From contig JBGPYB010000209.1 in the NCBI GenBank assembly GCA_041493035.1, forward strand, positions 1 to 6,673: DNA of 6,673 nucleotides. The letters are read 5' to 3'. The DNA comes from JBGPYB01 sp041493035. GTDB taxonomy: Bacteria > Acidobacteriota > Vicinamibacteria > Fen-336. The notes under the pieces are model-generated. The model saw nothing but the letters and a program-made list of their open reading frames with translations. It was not told where the DNA came from and did not search any database. Position numbers and translations under genes: made by a program. Below, piece after piece: positions 1-6,490 of the stretch. Position 1 is the stretch's first letter; every line of letters begins with the position of its first letter.

Positions 1-239
1 CCGTGCGGCGCGAGTTCGACGATCCCTTCGTTCTGCAGACGGCGCAGCCCTTGGTCAAAGGCTTCCCGGCTGACGCTCCCGCCGAGGAAGCGGCGTAGAT
101 CCCGGATCTTCGCGGTGTGCGGTCCGAAGCCGTGCTTCTGCGAGGACGCCGTAGCCTCCCGGAGGGCCTGCTCGAACTCGGCCGTGGACGGGCCGCTGCT
201 CCGGCTGCCCGCGTCGACGGTCGGCGGCCGGTCGTCCAT
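1..239 (-). CDS. Partial unrecognised protein, winged-helix-like N-terminal part
   Basis: An open frame starts with ATG at 239 and runs without a stop for 79 codons to the left edge, so the C-terminus is missing. The start overlaps the stop of the upstream Fe-S subunit by one base (TGATG), and a good Shine-Dalgarno sequence (GAAGGA) stands 6 nt before it. This arrangement is the main reason to believe the gene. Residues 1-20 are low-complexity and polar (DDRPPTVDAGSRSSGPST). The part after that is amphipathic, with KIRDLRRFLGG, then SREAFDQGLRRLQNEGIVEL. The alternation of short helices followed by an EGIVEL strand resembles a winged helix-turn-helix, in which the last strand would begin the wing. 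I do not recognise the family and see no catalytic motif. It could be an operon-linked regulator or an unrelated passenger. Gene existence is fairly sure; the fold is a guess. Confidence 0.66.
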   Translation of the reverse strand, partial: MDDRPPTVDAGSRSSGPSTAEFEQALREATASSQKHGFGPHTAKIRDLRRFLGGSVSREAFDQGLRRLQNEGIVELAPH

Positions 240-1174
240 CAGACGTCCTTCGTCTCGCTCGCGAGAGCGAGCGTGGGCAGAGAGCCCCGCGCGGCTCGAG
301 GTGCCAGGATGCGCTCGGGAAATGTTGCGTGTCCATCGGGCTTCAGGCGGGCCTCGCGCTTTCCCATCGCCACCAGCAATCCGTTGAGGATCGCTTGCGG
401 CCGGGGCGGGCAACCGGGGATGTAGACATCGACGGGCACGACGCGGTCGACTCCGCCCACGGCCGCGTACGTAGCCTCGCCGAAGACTCCCCCGCTGCAC
501 CCGCAGGCTCCCACGGCCACGACGACGCGCGGCTCGGGCGTCGCTTCGTACGTCTTCCGCAGCGCGATCTCCATGTTCCTCGTGACTGGGCCGGTAACCA
601 GGAGGAGGTCGGCGTGCCTGGGGCTCGCGACGAAGTGGATCCCGAAGCGCTCCAGGTCGAACACCGGGTTGGTCGTGGCGGCGATCTCCAGCTCGCATCC
701 GTTGCAGCTCCCAGCGTCTACCTGGCGGACGTGCAGCGAGCGCCCAAGCCGGCCGCGGATGCGCTCGCGCAGCGACGCAGCGGATTCACCGAGACCGGGA
801 CCGGGCTGGGCTTCGAGCTGGCTGAGAGTCGCGCGACCAGACCCGTCGAGGTCGAACAGGGCCGTATGTGTGAGTTGGTCTCGCGTGTAGGCTGCGACCT
901 CGAAATCGCGTCCGGCGGACACGGCCTGCTCCGGGCAAGCCGTGACGCACTCCCGGCACTGGATGCAGGCACCGTAGGAAAGCGACAGCTTCCGGCGATC
1001 CGAGCGTAGTGCGGACACCTGGATCGCCCCTGTGGGGCAGGCGCGGGCGCACTCGTCGCAGGCGGTGCACTTGGCGAAATCGATGACTGGGAAACCGAAC
1101 GGGGGCCGGGCGGCGAACGGCTGCGGCTCGGTGAGGATCCCTGTCTTGAGGCTCTTGGCGATGATGCGGAACAT
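239..1174 (-). CDS. hyfI: Fused HyfH-HyfI: 2x[4Fe-4S] ferredoxin plus NuoB-like small subunit
   Basis: This 311-residue protein carries two subunits that are separate in E. coli hydrogenases 3 and 4. Residues 1-100 are HyfH/HycF-like: the start MFRIIAKSLKTG is typical, followed by two ferredoxin motifs with Cys 36, 39, 42, 46 and Cys 70, 73, 76, 80. Residues 105-145 are a linker. From about 147 the chain is NuoB/HyfI-like, with ligands for the proximal [4Fe-4S] cluster at Cys157 and Cys160 (SCNGCE), Cys224 (GACG) and Cys255 (PGCPPRP); Cys226 is extra. All three clusters therefore look intact. The likely role is a cytoplasmic electron wire ending next to the HyfG large subunit. GAGG stands 7 nt before the ATG at 1174. 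The gene starts 16 nt after the pal-like gene and overlaps the next gene by one base. The symbol hyfI covers only the second domain. Domain calls are firm; the redox partner is unknown. Confidence 0.93.
   Translation of the reverse strand: MFRIIAKSLKTGILTEPQPFAARPPFGFPVIDFAKCTACDECARACPTGAIQVSALRSDRRKLSLSYGACIQCRECVTACPEQAVSAGRDFEVAAYTRDQLTHTALFDLDGSGRATLSQLEAQPGPGLGESAASLRERIRGRLGRSLHVRQVDAGSCNGCELEIAATTNPVFDLERFGIHFVASPRHADLLLVTGPVTRNMEIALRKTYEATPEPRVVVAVGACGCSGGVFGEATYAAVGGVDRVVPVDVYIPGCPPRPQAILNGLLVAMGKREARLKPDGHATFPERILAPRAARGSLPTLALASETKDV
246..251 (-). promoter_or_regulatory. Ribosome binding site of the left-edge partial gene
   Basis: GAAGGA on the minus strand lies 6 nt before the ATG at 239, inside the last codons of the HyfH-HyfI fusion. 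Together with the TGATG stop/start overlap it fixes the start of the downstream gene and points to translational coupling. Confidence 0.65.
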
Positions 1175-1190
1175 TCGTTGTCCTCGAAGC

Positions 1191-1745
1191 TCAGTGGCCG
1201 CCGGTCTTGCCGGTCACGGTGAAATGCGCCCGGCGGTTGCGCACCCAACAGTCCTCATTGGCCTCCCGGCAGAGCGGCGTCTCTTTGCCGTAGGACACGC
1301 TCTTCAGGCGGGAGGCAGAAACGCCCAGCGAAACCAGGTAGTCGTAAGCGGCCCTGGCCCGACGCTCGCCGAGGGCGAGGTTGTACTCGACGGTCCCGCG
1401 CTCGTCGCAGTGACCCTCGACCGCGAGGACCAGGAAATCGAACTTCCGGAGCACGTCGGCGTTGGTCGCGAGTACCGCCCGATCTCGCTCCCGGACATCA
1501 GCCCGGTCGAAATCGAAATGGACGTCGGCGAGCAAGCCCATGCGATCGATCTCCTCGGGCGACATGCCCTTTAGCCGCTGGCATTCGTCCACGGGCGGAG
1601 CGGTCCCCTGGTCGCGCGGGGCGGGAGCGGGTGGCGGCGTGGCCGGGGCCGCAGGGGGCAGGGCTGCTGTTCGCACGACCTTCTTGCCGCATCCAGCCAT
1701 TGCGGCGACGATCCCGACGATGACGAACAAGCGCAAGCGTCGCAT
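1191..1745 (-). CDS. pal: Pal-type OmpA-family peptidoglycan-associated lipoprotein
   Basis: The 184-residue protein begins with a lipoprotein signal: basic MRRLRLF, a short hydrophobic stretch, then a lipobox ending in AGC with the lipidated residue at Cys19. Met at position -3 of the lipobox is slightly unusual. A Pro/Ala-rich linker follows (about 27-50). An OmpA-like domain occupies about 72-180, with VHFDFDRADVR, EGHCDERGTVEYN, LGERRARAAYDYL, SVSYGKE and a terminal NRRAHF. This is the classic Pal pattern, binding diaminopimelate in peptidoglycan while anchored in the outer membrane. Two cysteines in PLCREANEDC may pair. AAAGGAG lies 6 nt before ATG 1745, directly after the hyfG stop. It sits inside a cytoplasmic-facing redox operon and no tol genes are seen nearby, which is odd. 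It may be a second Pal paralogue and not the housekeeping copy of the Tol-Pal system. Family sure; exact gene name less so. Confidence 0.92.
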   Translation of the reverse strand: MRRLRLFVIVGIVAAMAGCGKKVVRTAALPPAAPATPPPAPAPRDQGTAPPVDECQRLKGMSPEEIDRMGLLADVHFDFDRADVRERDRAVLATNADVLRKFDFLVLAVEGHCDERGTVEYNLALGERRARAAYDYLVSLGVSASRLKSVSYGKETPLCREANEDCWVRNRRAHFTVTGKTGGH

Positions 1746-1760
1746 TTGAGGCTCCTTTGT

Positions 1761-3335
1761 CTAGCGGTCGTTCCCCGAGTACGAGAGGTTGAAACTCTTG
1801 TTGATGACCGGGAAGTCCGGCACGATGTTGCCCGGGACGGCCCGGACGATCGCCGGCCAGTTCTTGAAGCTGGGATCGGTGACCTTGACCCTGTCGAGCC
1901 GGCCGTTCTCGTCCGTGCGGACCCAGTGCAGGCACTCGCCTCGCCAGCCTTCGGCCCAGCCCAGCGCCGAAGATGCGGCGGGCAGAGCGTCAGGCAGAGG
2001 GCTGAGCACGTGCCCCTCGGGCAGGCCTTCCAGCACTTGGCGCAGAATCGAGAGCGACTGCTCCACCTCGCGGGCTCGCACCATGAGCCGGGCGCGGACG
2101 TCCCCGCCCTCCTCGACGGGTACGGCAAAGCGCAGGCCCGCGTACGCGTCGTGGGGCTGGTCGCGCCTCAGGTCCAGATCCAGACCGGACGCGCGCGCCG
2201 TGATCCCCACCACGCCGAGGTCGCGCGCCACCTGCGTCTCGAGGATCCCGGTGCCGTCCACGCGGTCGGTGAAAGTGCCGGAATCGATCAGCAGGGTCAC
2301 GAGGTCGTCGAACTCGCGCTCGAGCCGCTCCAGATGCAGCAGCAGCTCCTTGCGGCGCCCGACGGTGAGGTCGCACTTCACGCCGCCGAGCGCCACGGTC
2401 CCGCGAAGAAGGCGCGAGCCGAAGAGCCGTTCCTGGAGCCGGACGAGCCCCTCCCGGAGCGCCTGCGCCCGGCTCGCCGGGACGGTGAAGGCCACATCCG
2501 TCGCGATCGCTCCGATGTCCGCGACGTGGTTGTAGACGCGCTCGAGCTCGAGCAGCACCACGCGCAGGTGGCGTGCCCGCGGCGGCGGCTCGACGCCGGC
2601 CAGCCGCTCGATCGCGTGGGCGTAGGCGAGGGCGTGGCCGACCGCCGTGTCCCCGGAGATCGACTCGGCTAGGAACAGGCCGTGACGCCACGGCAGCCGT
2701 TCGAAGCGCTTCTCGGTACCCTTGTGCGCGTAGAACAGGCGCAGCTGGAGATAGAGAATCGGCTCGCCCGCGACGCCGAACCGGAAGTGGCCCGGCTCGA
2801 TGATGCCGGCGTGGACCGGCCCCACCGGGAGGTGGAAGACGCCCTCGCCGGTCACGGGCCGGTACGGGCGGAACTGCCCTCCTACGCGTGGGACGGACTC
2901 GCGGCCGTCGAAGTCCTTCCTTAGTGCCCACGCGCCATCCGGCCAATCGTCGTGCAGGGCGACCCGATTTTGATTCGGGTGTCCCTCGGGCGTCAGGCCG
3001 AAATAGTCCATGACTTCCCGCTCGAACCAGTTGGCGACCGGGTGTTTGGCGGCGATCGACGGGAAACGCGGGGCGTCCGCGGGCACCTGCGCCCACACCC
3101 GCACGAACCCGGCGGATTCCGCCGATGCCCACAGGTGGTGGACGGCGAAGCCCCGCGCCGGCCCCTCGTCCGTGCCGAAGAGGGAGGAGAGGCGAAGACC
3201 AGCCGCAGCCGCGCGGTCGGCGATAACCGGGAGCCGGGCAAGGTCGACCTGGGCGACGAACTCGGCGGGCCTCACCTCGGCGAGAGAGTCGAGCCCGAGG
3301 CGGTCACGCAGTACTACGTCTCGCTCGGCCGTCAC
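1761..3335 (-). CDS. hyfG: HyfG/HycE-like large subunit lacking the [NiFe] cysteines
   Basis: This 524-residue subunit combines a NuoC-like domain (about 1-150; WFEREVMDYFG at 103-113, GHPNQNR at 118-124, LRKDF at 138-142) with a NuoD/hydrogenase-like domain (about 155-524; VGPVHAGIIEPGHFRF at 171-186). In true [NiFe] enzymes two CxxC motifs bind the metals. Here the N-terminal motif region reads AESISGDTAVGHALAYAHAIE in two parts (223-231 and 232-243), with Ser227 and Thr230 in the cysteine positions. The C-terminal DPCxxC-DR motif reads NLSYSGNDR, with Ser518 and Gly521. The protein stops at that Arg, without the roughly 30-residue tail that HycI-type proteases cleave. Only two other cysteines occur. 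It therefore cannot hold a standard [NiFe] site and should be a scaffold or a different redox/quinone-like site, as in Ehr complexes. The start is GTG, with GGAGG 7 nt upstream and a GTGA overlap with the hyfF stop. Confidence 0.93.
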   Translation of the reverse strand: MTAERDVVLRDRLGLDSLAEVRPAEFVAQVDLARLPVIADRAAAAGLRLSSLFGTDEGPARGFAVHHLWASAESAGFVRVWAQVPADAPRFPSIAAKHPVANWFEREVMDYFGLTPEGHPNQNRVALHDDWPDGAWALRKDFDGRESVPRVGGQFRPYRPVTGEGVFHLPVGPVHAGIIEPGHFRFGVAGEPILYLQLRLFYAHKGTEKRFERLPWRHGLFLAESISGDTAVGHALAYAHAIERLAGVEPPPRARHLRVVLLELERVYNHVADIGAIATDVAFTVPASRAQALREGLVRLQERLFGSRLLRGTVALGGVKCDLTVGRRKELLLHLERLEREFDDLVTLLIDSGTFTDRVDGTGILETQVARDLGVVGITARASGLDLDLRRDQPHDAYAGLRFAVPVEEGGDVRARLMVRAREVEQSLSILRQVLEGLPEGHVLSPLPDALPAASSALGWAEGWRGECLHWVRTDENGRLDRVKVTDPSFKNWPAIVRAVPGNIVPDFPVINKSFNLSYSGNDR

Positions 3336-4816
3336 TGTCCGCCCTCCACCACGCGCACGGCCGCGTGGATCAGGTCCAGCAGGCCCGGGGGCAGATAGAA
3401 AGCCGAGACCACCGCCAGGGTGGCGGCGACAATCGTGGTGGCCGAGCCCGCATCAAACCGCTCGGCGTCGGGCACGCGCGCCGGAGCGGTCGGCTGCTCC
3501 CCCAGGACGAGGCCCCCGACCTGGTAGAAGAAGCCGCAGAACAGCAGTACCAGGCAGGCCAGGAAAACAGCCATGGCGGCGGTGTGCGGCCCCGCGAACC
3601 CGGCCTTGAGAATGGTCATCTCGCTGAAAAAGAGGCCGAAGGGCGGCGATCCGGTCATGATCACCGCGGCGAGCACGAAGAGCGCGCTCGCCACGGGAGT
3701 CCGTCCAAGCGTCCCCGGGCCGATCTCGTCGAAGTCCGACGAGGCGTGGAGCTGCGCGATTGTCCCCGCCGAGAAGAACGCCAGGGGCTTCGCGAGTGTG
3801 TGGTACGTCATGTGTAGCAGCGCGCCGAAGGTCGCGGCCTCCGCGCCCAGCCCCACACCGACCGCCATGATCCCCACGTGCTCAATGCTCGAGTAGGCGA
3901 GGAGCCGCTTCAGGTTCCACTGGATCAGGATGAAGGGTGTGGCAACGGCCACGGACAGGAGACCCAGCGCCAGCAGGAGCCCGCCAGAGAACTCGGGGCC
4001 GAGGGCGGCCCTGGCGATGGTATGGATGCGCAGAAGGCAGTACAGAGCGCCGTTGAGCATTCCCACCGCCATGAGGACGCCCGCAGGGGACGGCGCCTCG
4101 CGGTAGGCGTCCGGCTTCCACGTGTGCATGGGGGCAAGGCCCGCCTTCGTGCCGTACCCGACCATGGCGAAGACAACGCCAAGCTTCAGGGTCAGGGGAT
4201 GGAGCTGGCCCGCCACGGCGACAAGGCGAGTCCAGTTGAGGCCGGCCATGCCCTCGCCAAGGATTCCCCGGCCGGACGCGAAGAGCAGCACGGTGCCGAG
4301 AAGCGCGAAGGCGAGGCCGAGGCTCCCCAGCACGAGAAACTTCCAGGCTGCCTCCAGCGACGTATCGCGGTTGTGAAACGCAATCAGGAAGACCGAGGCG
4401 AGTGTCGTGATCTCCACGGCGATCCACAGGATCCCGAGGTTGTTCGAGACCGAGACCAGCAGCATCGCGAAGACGTAGAGCGGGACCAAGGCGTCGAACT
4501 CCCGGCGGCGCCAGGGCGTCACGAGCCCGCGCGCCTCGTTGCGCCTCATGTACCCGACGCTGTACGCCCCGGACATCAGTCCCACGAAGGCCGAGAGGAC
4601 GAGGACGAGTGCCGAGAGCCCGTCGACGCGTAACGCCTCCTCGAAGGCCGTCGGCGGCGAACCCGCGAGGAACTGCCTCGCGGTGCCCATGGAGAGGATG
4701 AGCGTCAAGGCAAGGCCATAGACGAGGTTGGCCTCCTTGAGCCAGCGCGGCAGGGGCAAGACGCCCAGGAGCGCGGTCAGCAACGGGATGGTCAGCGTCC
4801 AGAGAAGCAGAGTCAC
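3332..4816 (-). CDS. hyfF: HyfF-like Mrp-antiporter/NuoN-NuoM-type membrane subunit
   Basis: This is a 494-residue integral membrane protein of the proton-conducting antiporter family shared by complex I, Mrp antiporters and group 4 hydrogenases. Hydrophobic segments cover most of its length, about 13-14 helices. Key charged residues are present: Glu135 in WIAVEITTLAS, Lys159 in AAWKFLVLGS, Lys224, His231 and Lys234 in GYGTKAGLAPMHTWKPDAYR, Lys303 and Arg304 in NLKRLLAYSSIEHVG, Lys343 in MTYHTLAKPLAFF, and Glu399 in GSPPFGLFFSEM. These are the usual proton-channel and helix-break positions, so ion translocation should be intact. I chose GTG at 4816, 5 nt after the hyfE stop with GAAGGG 9 nt upstream. 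A much longer open frame continues upstream but overlaps hyfE out of frame and is not coding. E. coli HyfF is slightly longer. The last bases overlap the hyfG start (GTGA). Confidence 0.94.
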   Translation of the reverse strand: MTLLLWTLTIPLLTALLGVLPLPRWLKEANLVYGLALTLILSMGTARQFLAGSPPTAFEEALRVDGLSALVLVLSAFVGLMSGAYSVGYMRRNEARGLVTPWRRREFDALVPLYVFAMLLVSVSNNLGILWIAVEITTLASVFLIAFHNRDTSLEAAWKFLVLGSLGLAFALLGTVLLFASGRGILGEGMAGLNWTRLVAVAGQLHPLTLKLGVVFAMVGYGTKAGLAPMHTWKPDAYREAPSPAGVLMAVGMLNGALYCLLRIHTIARAALGPEFSGGLLLALGLLSVAVATPFILIQWNLKRLLAYSSIEHVGIMAVGVGLGAEAATFGALLHMTYHTLAKPLAFFSAGTIAQLHASSDFDEIGPGTLGRTPVASALFVLAAVIMTGSPPFGLFFSEMTILKAGFAGPHTAAMAVFLACLVLLFCGFFYQVGGLVLGEQPTAPARVPDAERFDAGSATTIVAATLAVVSAFYLPPGLLDLIHAAVRVVEGGQ

Positions 4817-4821
4817 AATCG

Positions 4822-5472
4822 CTAACCCTTCAGCTTCGAAAGGCGGCTCACGTCCATCGACTCGAACCGGTCGGCAATGCGGTGGACGAGGACGCCGAGG
4901 ACCAGGACGGCCACGATGACATCGAAGGAGATCCCCAGCTCGACGATGAGGGGCATCCCCGTGGTGGCGCCGAGGGCGACCAGGAAGACCGCGTTCTCGA
5001 TCGTGAGCAGGGCCAGGATCTGGGTCACGGCCTTGCGCCTCGTCACCATCAGGAAGAGGCCCATGAGCAACATCGACAGGGAGACTCCGATGACGTGGTG
5101 CGCGGCGCCTTCCCCGCCATCTGCGAGGCCCGTGCTGACGCGGTAGCCGACGACCGTGAGGCCCAGGCAGATGAGCAGCGACGCGGGAACATTCAGAATC
5201 GGCTTGATCTCGCGGTTGATCCCGATGCGATCGATGACGCGCATCAGGAACCACGGGATCAAGACACCCTTGAGGCCGATCGTGAGCGCCGCGCCGGCGA
5301 GGAGGTGCGAGCGATGGCCCGCGAGGCCCATCACGATGGCGACCCCTCCCAGCAGCATGGACTGGAGTGCGTAGAGGCGGATGGCGGTGAAGAGCGCTCT
5401 CTGCCCGACCATGAGGTACGCGGTCACGAGCATCCCGGCGGCAAAGAGGACCACGAGGTCTTGGCTCATCAT
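4822..5472 (-). CDS. hyfE: HyfE/HycP-like membrane subunit (NuoK-related)
   Basis: A 216-residue, strongly hydrophobic protein with about six to seven membrane segments. It matches HyfE, the subunit of hydrogenase-4-type and Ehr complexes that carries a NuoK-like part. Visible marks are RLYALQSMLLG (32-42), TIGLKGVLIPWFLMRVIDR (64-82), and ALLTIENAVFLVAL (154-167) with membrane Glu159, which corresponds to the conserved acidic residue of NuoK-type proteins. Another acid, Glu178, lies in LIVELGISFD. The C-terminus (RFESMDVSRLSKLKG) is polar and probably cytoplasmic. The start has two tandem ATG codons (5472 and 5469); GGAGG is 4 nt before the first and 7 nt before the second, so the second may be used. 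It is separated from hyfC by 79 nt, the only real gap in the operon, and is followed by hyfF after 5 nt. Confidence 0.92.
   Translation of the reverse strand: MMSQDLVVLFAAGMLVTAYLMVGQRALFTAIRLYALQSMLLGGVAIVMGLAGHRSHLLAGAALTIGLKGVLIPWFLMRVIDRIGINREIKPILNVPASLLICLGLTVVGYRVSTGLADGGEGAAHHVIGVSLSMLLMGLFLMVTRRKAVTQILALLTIENAVFLVALGATTGMPLIVELGISFDVIVAVLVLGVLVHRIADRFESMDVSRLSKLKG
4826..4831 (-). promoter_or_regulatory. Ribosome binding site that sets the hyfF GTG start
   Basis: GAAGGG on the minus strand, inside the last codons of hyfE, is 9 nt before the GTG at 4816. No ATG in the right frame lies near, and the next hydrophobic residues (TLLLWTLTIPLL) match the family's first helix, so this site decides the start. 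Confidence 0.6.
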
Positions 5473-5474
5473 CG

Positions 5475-5511
5475 ACCCTCCACCCTATCCCTCCCCACGT
5501 AGGGGGAGGGG
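5475..5511. repeat. GC-rich REP-like palindromic element between hyfC and hyfE
   Basis: The plus strand shows a perfect 8-bp inverted repeat, CCCTCCCC (5489-5496) and GGGGAGGG (5503-5510), around a 6-base loop, preceded by the C-rich tract ACCCTCCACCCTAT. The form C-rich tract, hairpin of CCCTCCCC/GGGGAGGG, then gaac is, from memory, the style of repetitive extragenic palindromes common in high-GC environmental Gram-negative genomes. Only one copy is seen here, so its repetitive nature is inferred. No T-rich run follows the hairpin on either strand, so it is not a typical intrinsic terminator. In the operon mRNA it would form a stable hairpin and could shield the upstream message or modulate hyfE translation. 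Confidence 0.68.
5477..5481 (-). promoter_or_regulatory. Ribosome binding site of hyfE at the edge of a palindromic repeat
   Basis: GGAGG on the minus strand stands 4 nt before ATG 5472 and 7 nt before ATG 5469. It falls in the outer GGGTGGAGGGT part of the neighbouring repeat, so the repeat itself seems to provide the translation signal. Confidence 0.55.
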
Positions 5512-5551
5512 AACGCTGCTGCAAGTCGGCCGCGCGTTCATGGTACGCACC

Positions 5552-6490
5552 TCACAAGAAGCGGATGGCCAGGGCCAGGAAGGCCAGACCGAGGGAGGCC
5601 GCCATCAGCTCGGGCACCCGGAAGAGGCGGAGCTTCGCGTTGGTGACTTCCACGAGCGTCACCCCCACGGCCAGGAGGAAGACCTTGGCTAGGTAGAGGC
5701 CGATGGCGATCGCGAGCGCCGCCGGGCTCGCTCCCAGGGCCAGGCCGAGAGGGAGGAAGAGGTTGACGAGCACGGTCATGAAGAGCAGTTCCTTCAACGC
5801 GGAGGCCCACTCGACGAGGGCGAGGTCGACGCCGGAGTATTCGAGGACCATGGCCTCGTGGATCATGGTCAGCTCGAGGTGCGTCGCGGGGTTGTCCACG
5901 GGCACGCGGCCCGCCTCGGCGATGAGGACGATGAAGAGCGCTGCGGCGGCCAGTAGGTCGCTCGGGTGGGCCGAGAACCCCCGCTGCGCCGTCGTGCGCA
6001 CGAGGTCGCCGAGGTTCAGCGACCCTCCCCATAGCGCCACCGTGAAGAGGCCCAGCATGAGGGCGGGTTCGGCCAGGGCGGCGACGGTCATCTCCCGGCT
6101 CGAACCCATGCCTCCGAAGGGGCTACCCGTGTCGAGCGCCGCCGCGGCCAGCGCGAACCGACCCAGGGCCAGGAGCCCCACCAGCACCAGGATCCCGCCC
6201 GCCTCCTCGAGCGGCGCGCCCGCCATCACGACCGGGACGAGTGCGGTCGCGGCGACGGCGGTCGCGAAGTAGATCCGCGGGCCGGCCACGAAGACCCAGC
6301 ATGAGACGTCGGAGCGGACTGGCTCCTTTTGGAGGAGCTTCACGAGGTCGTAGTAGCCCTGAAGGAGCGGCGGGCCCTGGCGGTTCTGGAAGGCCGCCTT
6401 CATCTTGTTGATGGCGCCGCGCAGGAGCGGAGCGAGCGCCAGCAGGGTACCCGCCTGGAGCAGGCCGAGGCCGAGGGATTGTAGGTTCAT
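5552..6490 (-). CDS. hyfC: HyfC/HycD-like membrane subunit (NuoH family)
   Basis: This 312-residue membrane protein corresponds to NuoH of complex I and HycD/HyfC of formate hydrogenlyases; it anchors the soluble arm and links redox chemistry to ion movement. About eight hydrophobic segments are seen. Diagnostic stretches are NRQGPPLLQGYYDLVKLLQK (36-55), ALDTGSPFGGMGSSREM (118-134), and the acidic loop AEAGRVPVDNPATHLE (191-206) with TMIHEAMVLEYSG (208-220); Glu192, Glu206, Glu212 and Glu217 are the conserved acids of this loop. Glu281 in LVEVTNAKLRLFRVPE is also typical. The length matches the family. The ATG at 6490 overlaps the stop of the upstream antiporter gene (ATGA), and GGAGG is 6 nt upstream. 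After its TGA stop comes the 79-nt gap with the palindromic repeat. Confidence 0.95.
   Translation of the reverse strand: MNLQSLGLGLLQAGTLLALAPLLRGAINKMKAAFQNRQGPPLLQGYYDLVKLLQKEPVRSDVSCWVFVAGPRIYFATAVAATALVPVVMAGAPLEEAGGILVLVGLLALGRFALAAAALDTGSPFGGMGSSREMTVAALAEPALMLGLFTVALWGGSLNLGDLVRTTAQRGFSAHPSDLLAAAALFIVLIAEAGRVPVDNPATHLELTMIHEAMVLEYSGVDLALVEWASALKELLFMTVLVNLFLPLGLALGASPAALAIAIGLYLAKVFLLAVGVTLVEVTNAKLRLFRVPELMAASLGLAFLALAIRFL

Noticed and set aside
1746..2672. Long plus-strand open frame of 308 codons antisense to hyfG
   Set aside because: It lies fully against a gene with clear family motifs. Its Arg/Ala/Pro/Val-rich composition is what high-GC third positions produce on the opposite strand, and it has no recognisable motif.
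3878..4633. Plus-strand open frames antisense to hyfF and hyfE (also 4882-5502 and 329-1009)
   Set aside because: Charged low-complexity translations (Glu/Arg/Asp/Gln-rich) opposite membrane or Fe-S genes are shadow frames of high-GC coding DNA.
5487..5512. The hairpin as a rho-independent terminator
   Set aside because: No T-rich tract follows the stem on either strand, and the downstream genes belong to the same complex as those upstream.
4817..5524. Upstream extension of the hyfF frame giving a 730-residue protein
   Set aside because: The extension is Arg/Pro/His-rich, runs out of frame through hyfE, and lacks membrane character; the GTG at 4816 with its ribosome site and family-like first helix is the better start.
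5485..5541. Minus-strand mini-ORF of 18 codons in the hyfC-hyfE gap
   Set aside because: Most of it is a read-through of the palindromic repeat (PLPLRGEG), its ribosome site is weak, and nothing suggests a leader peptide.
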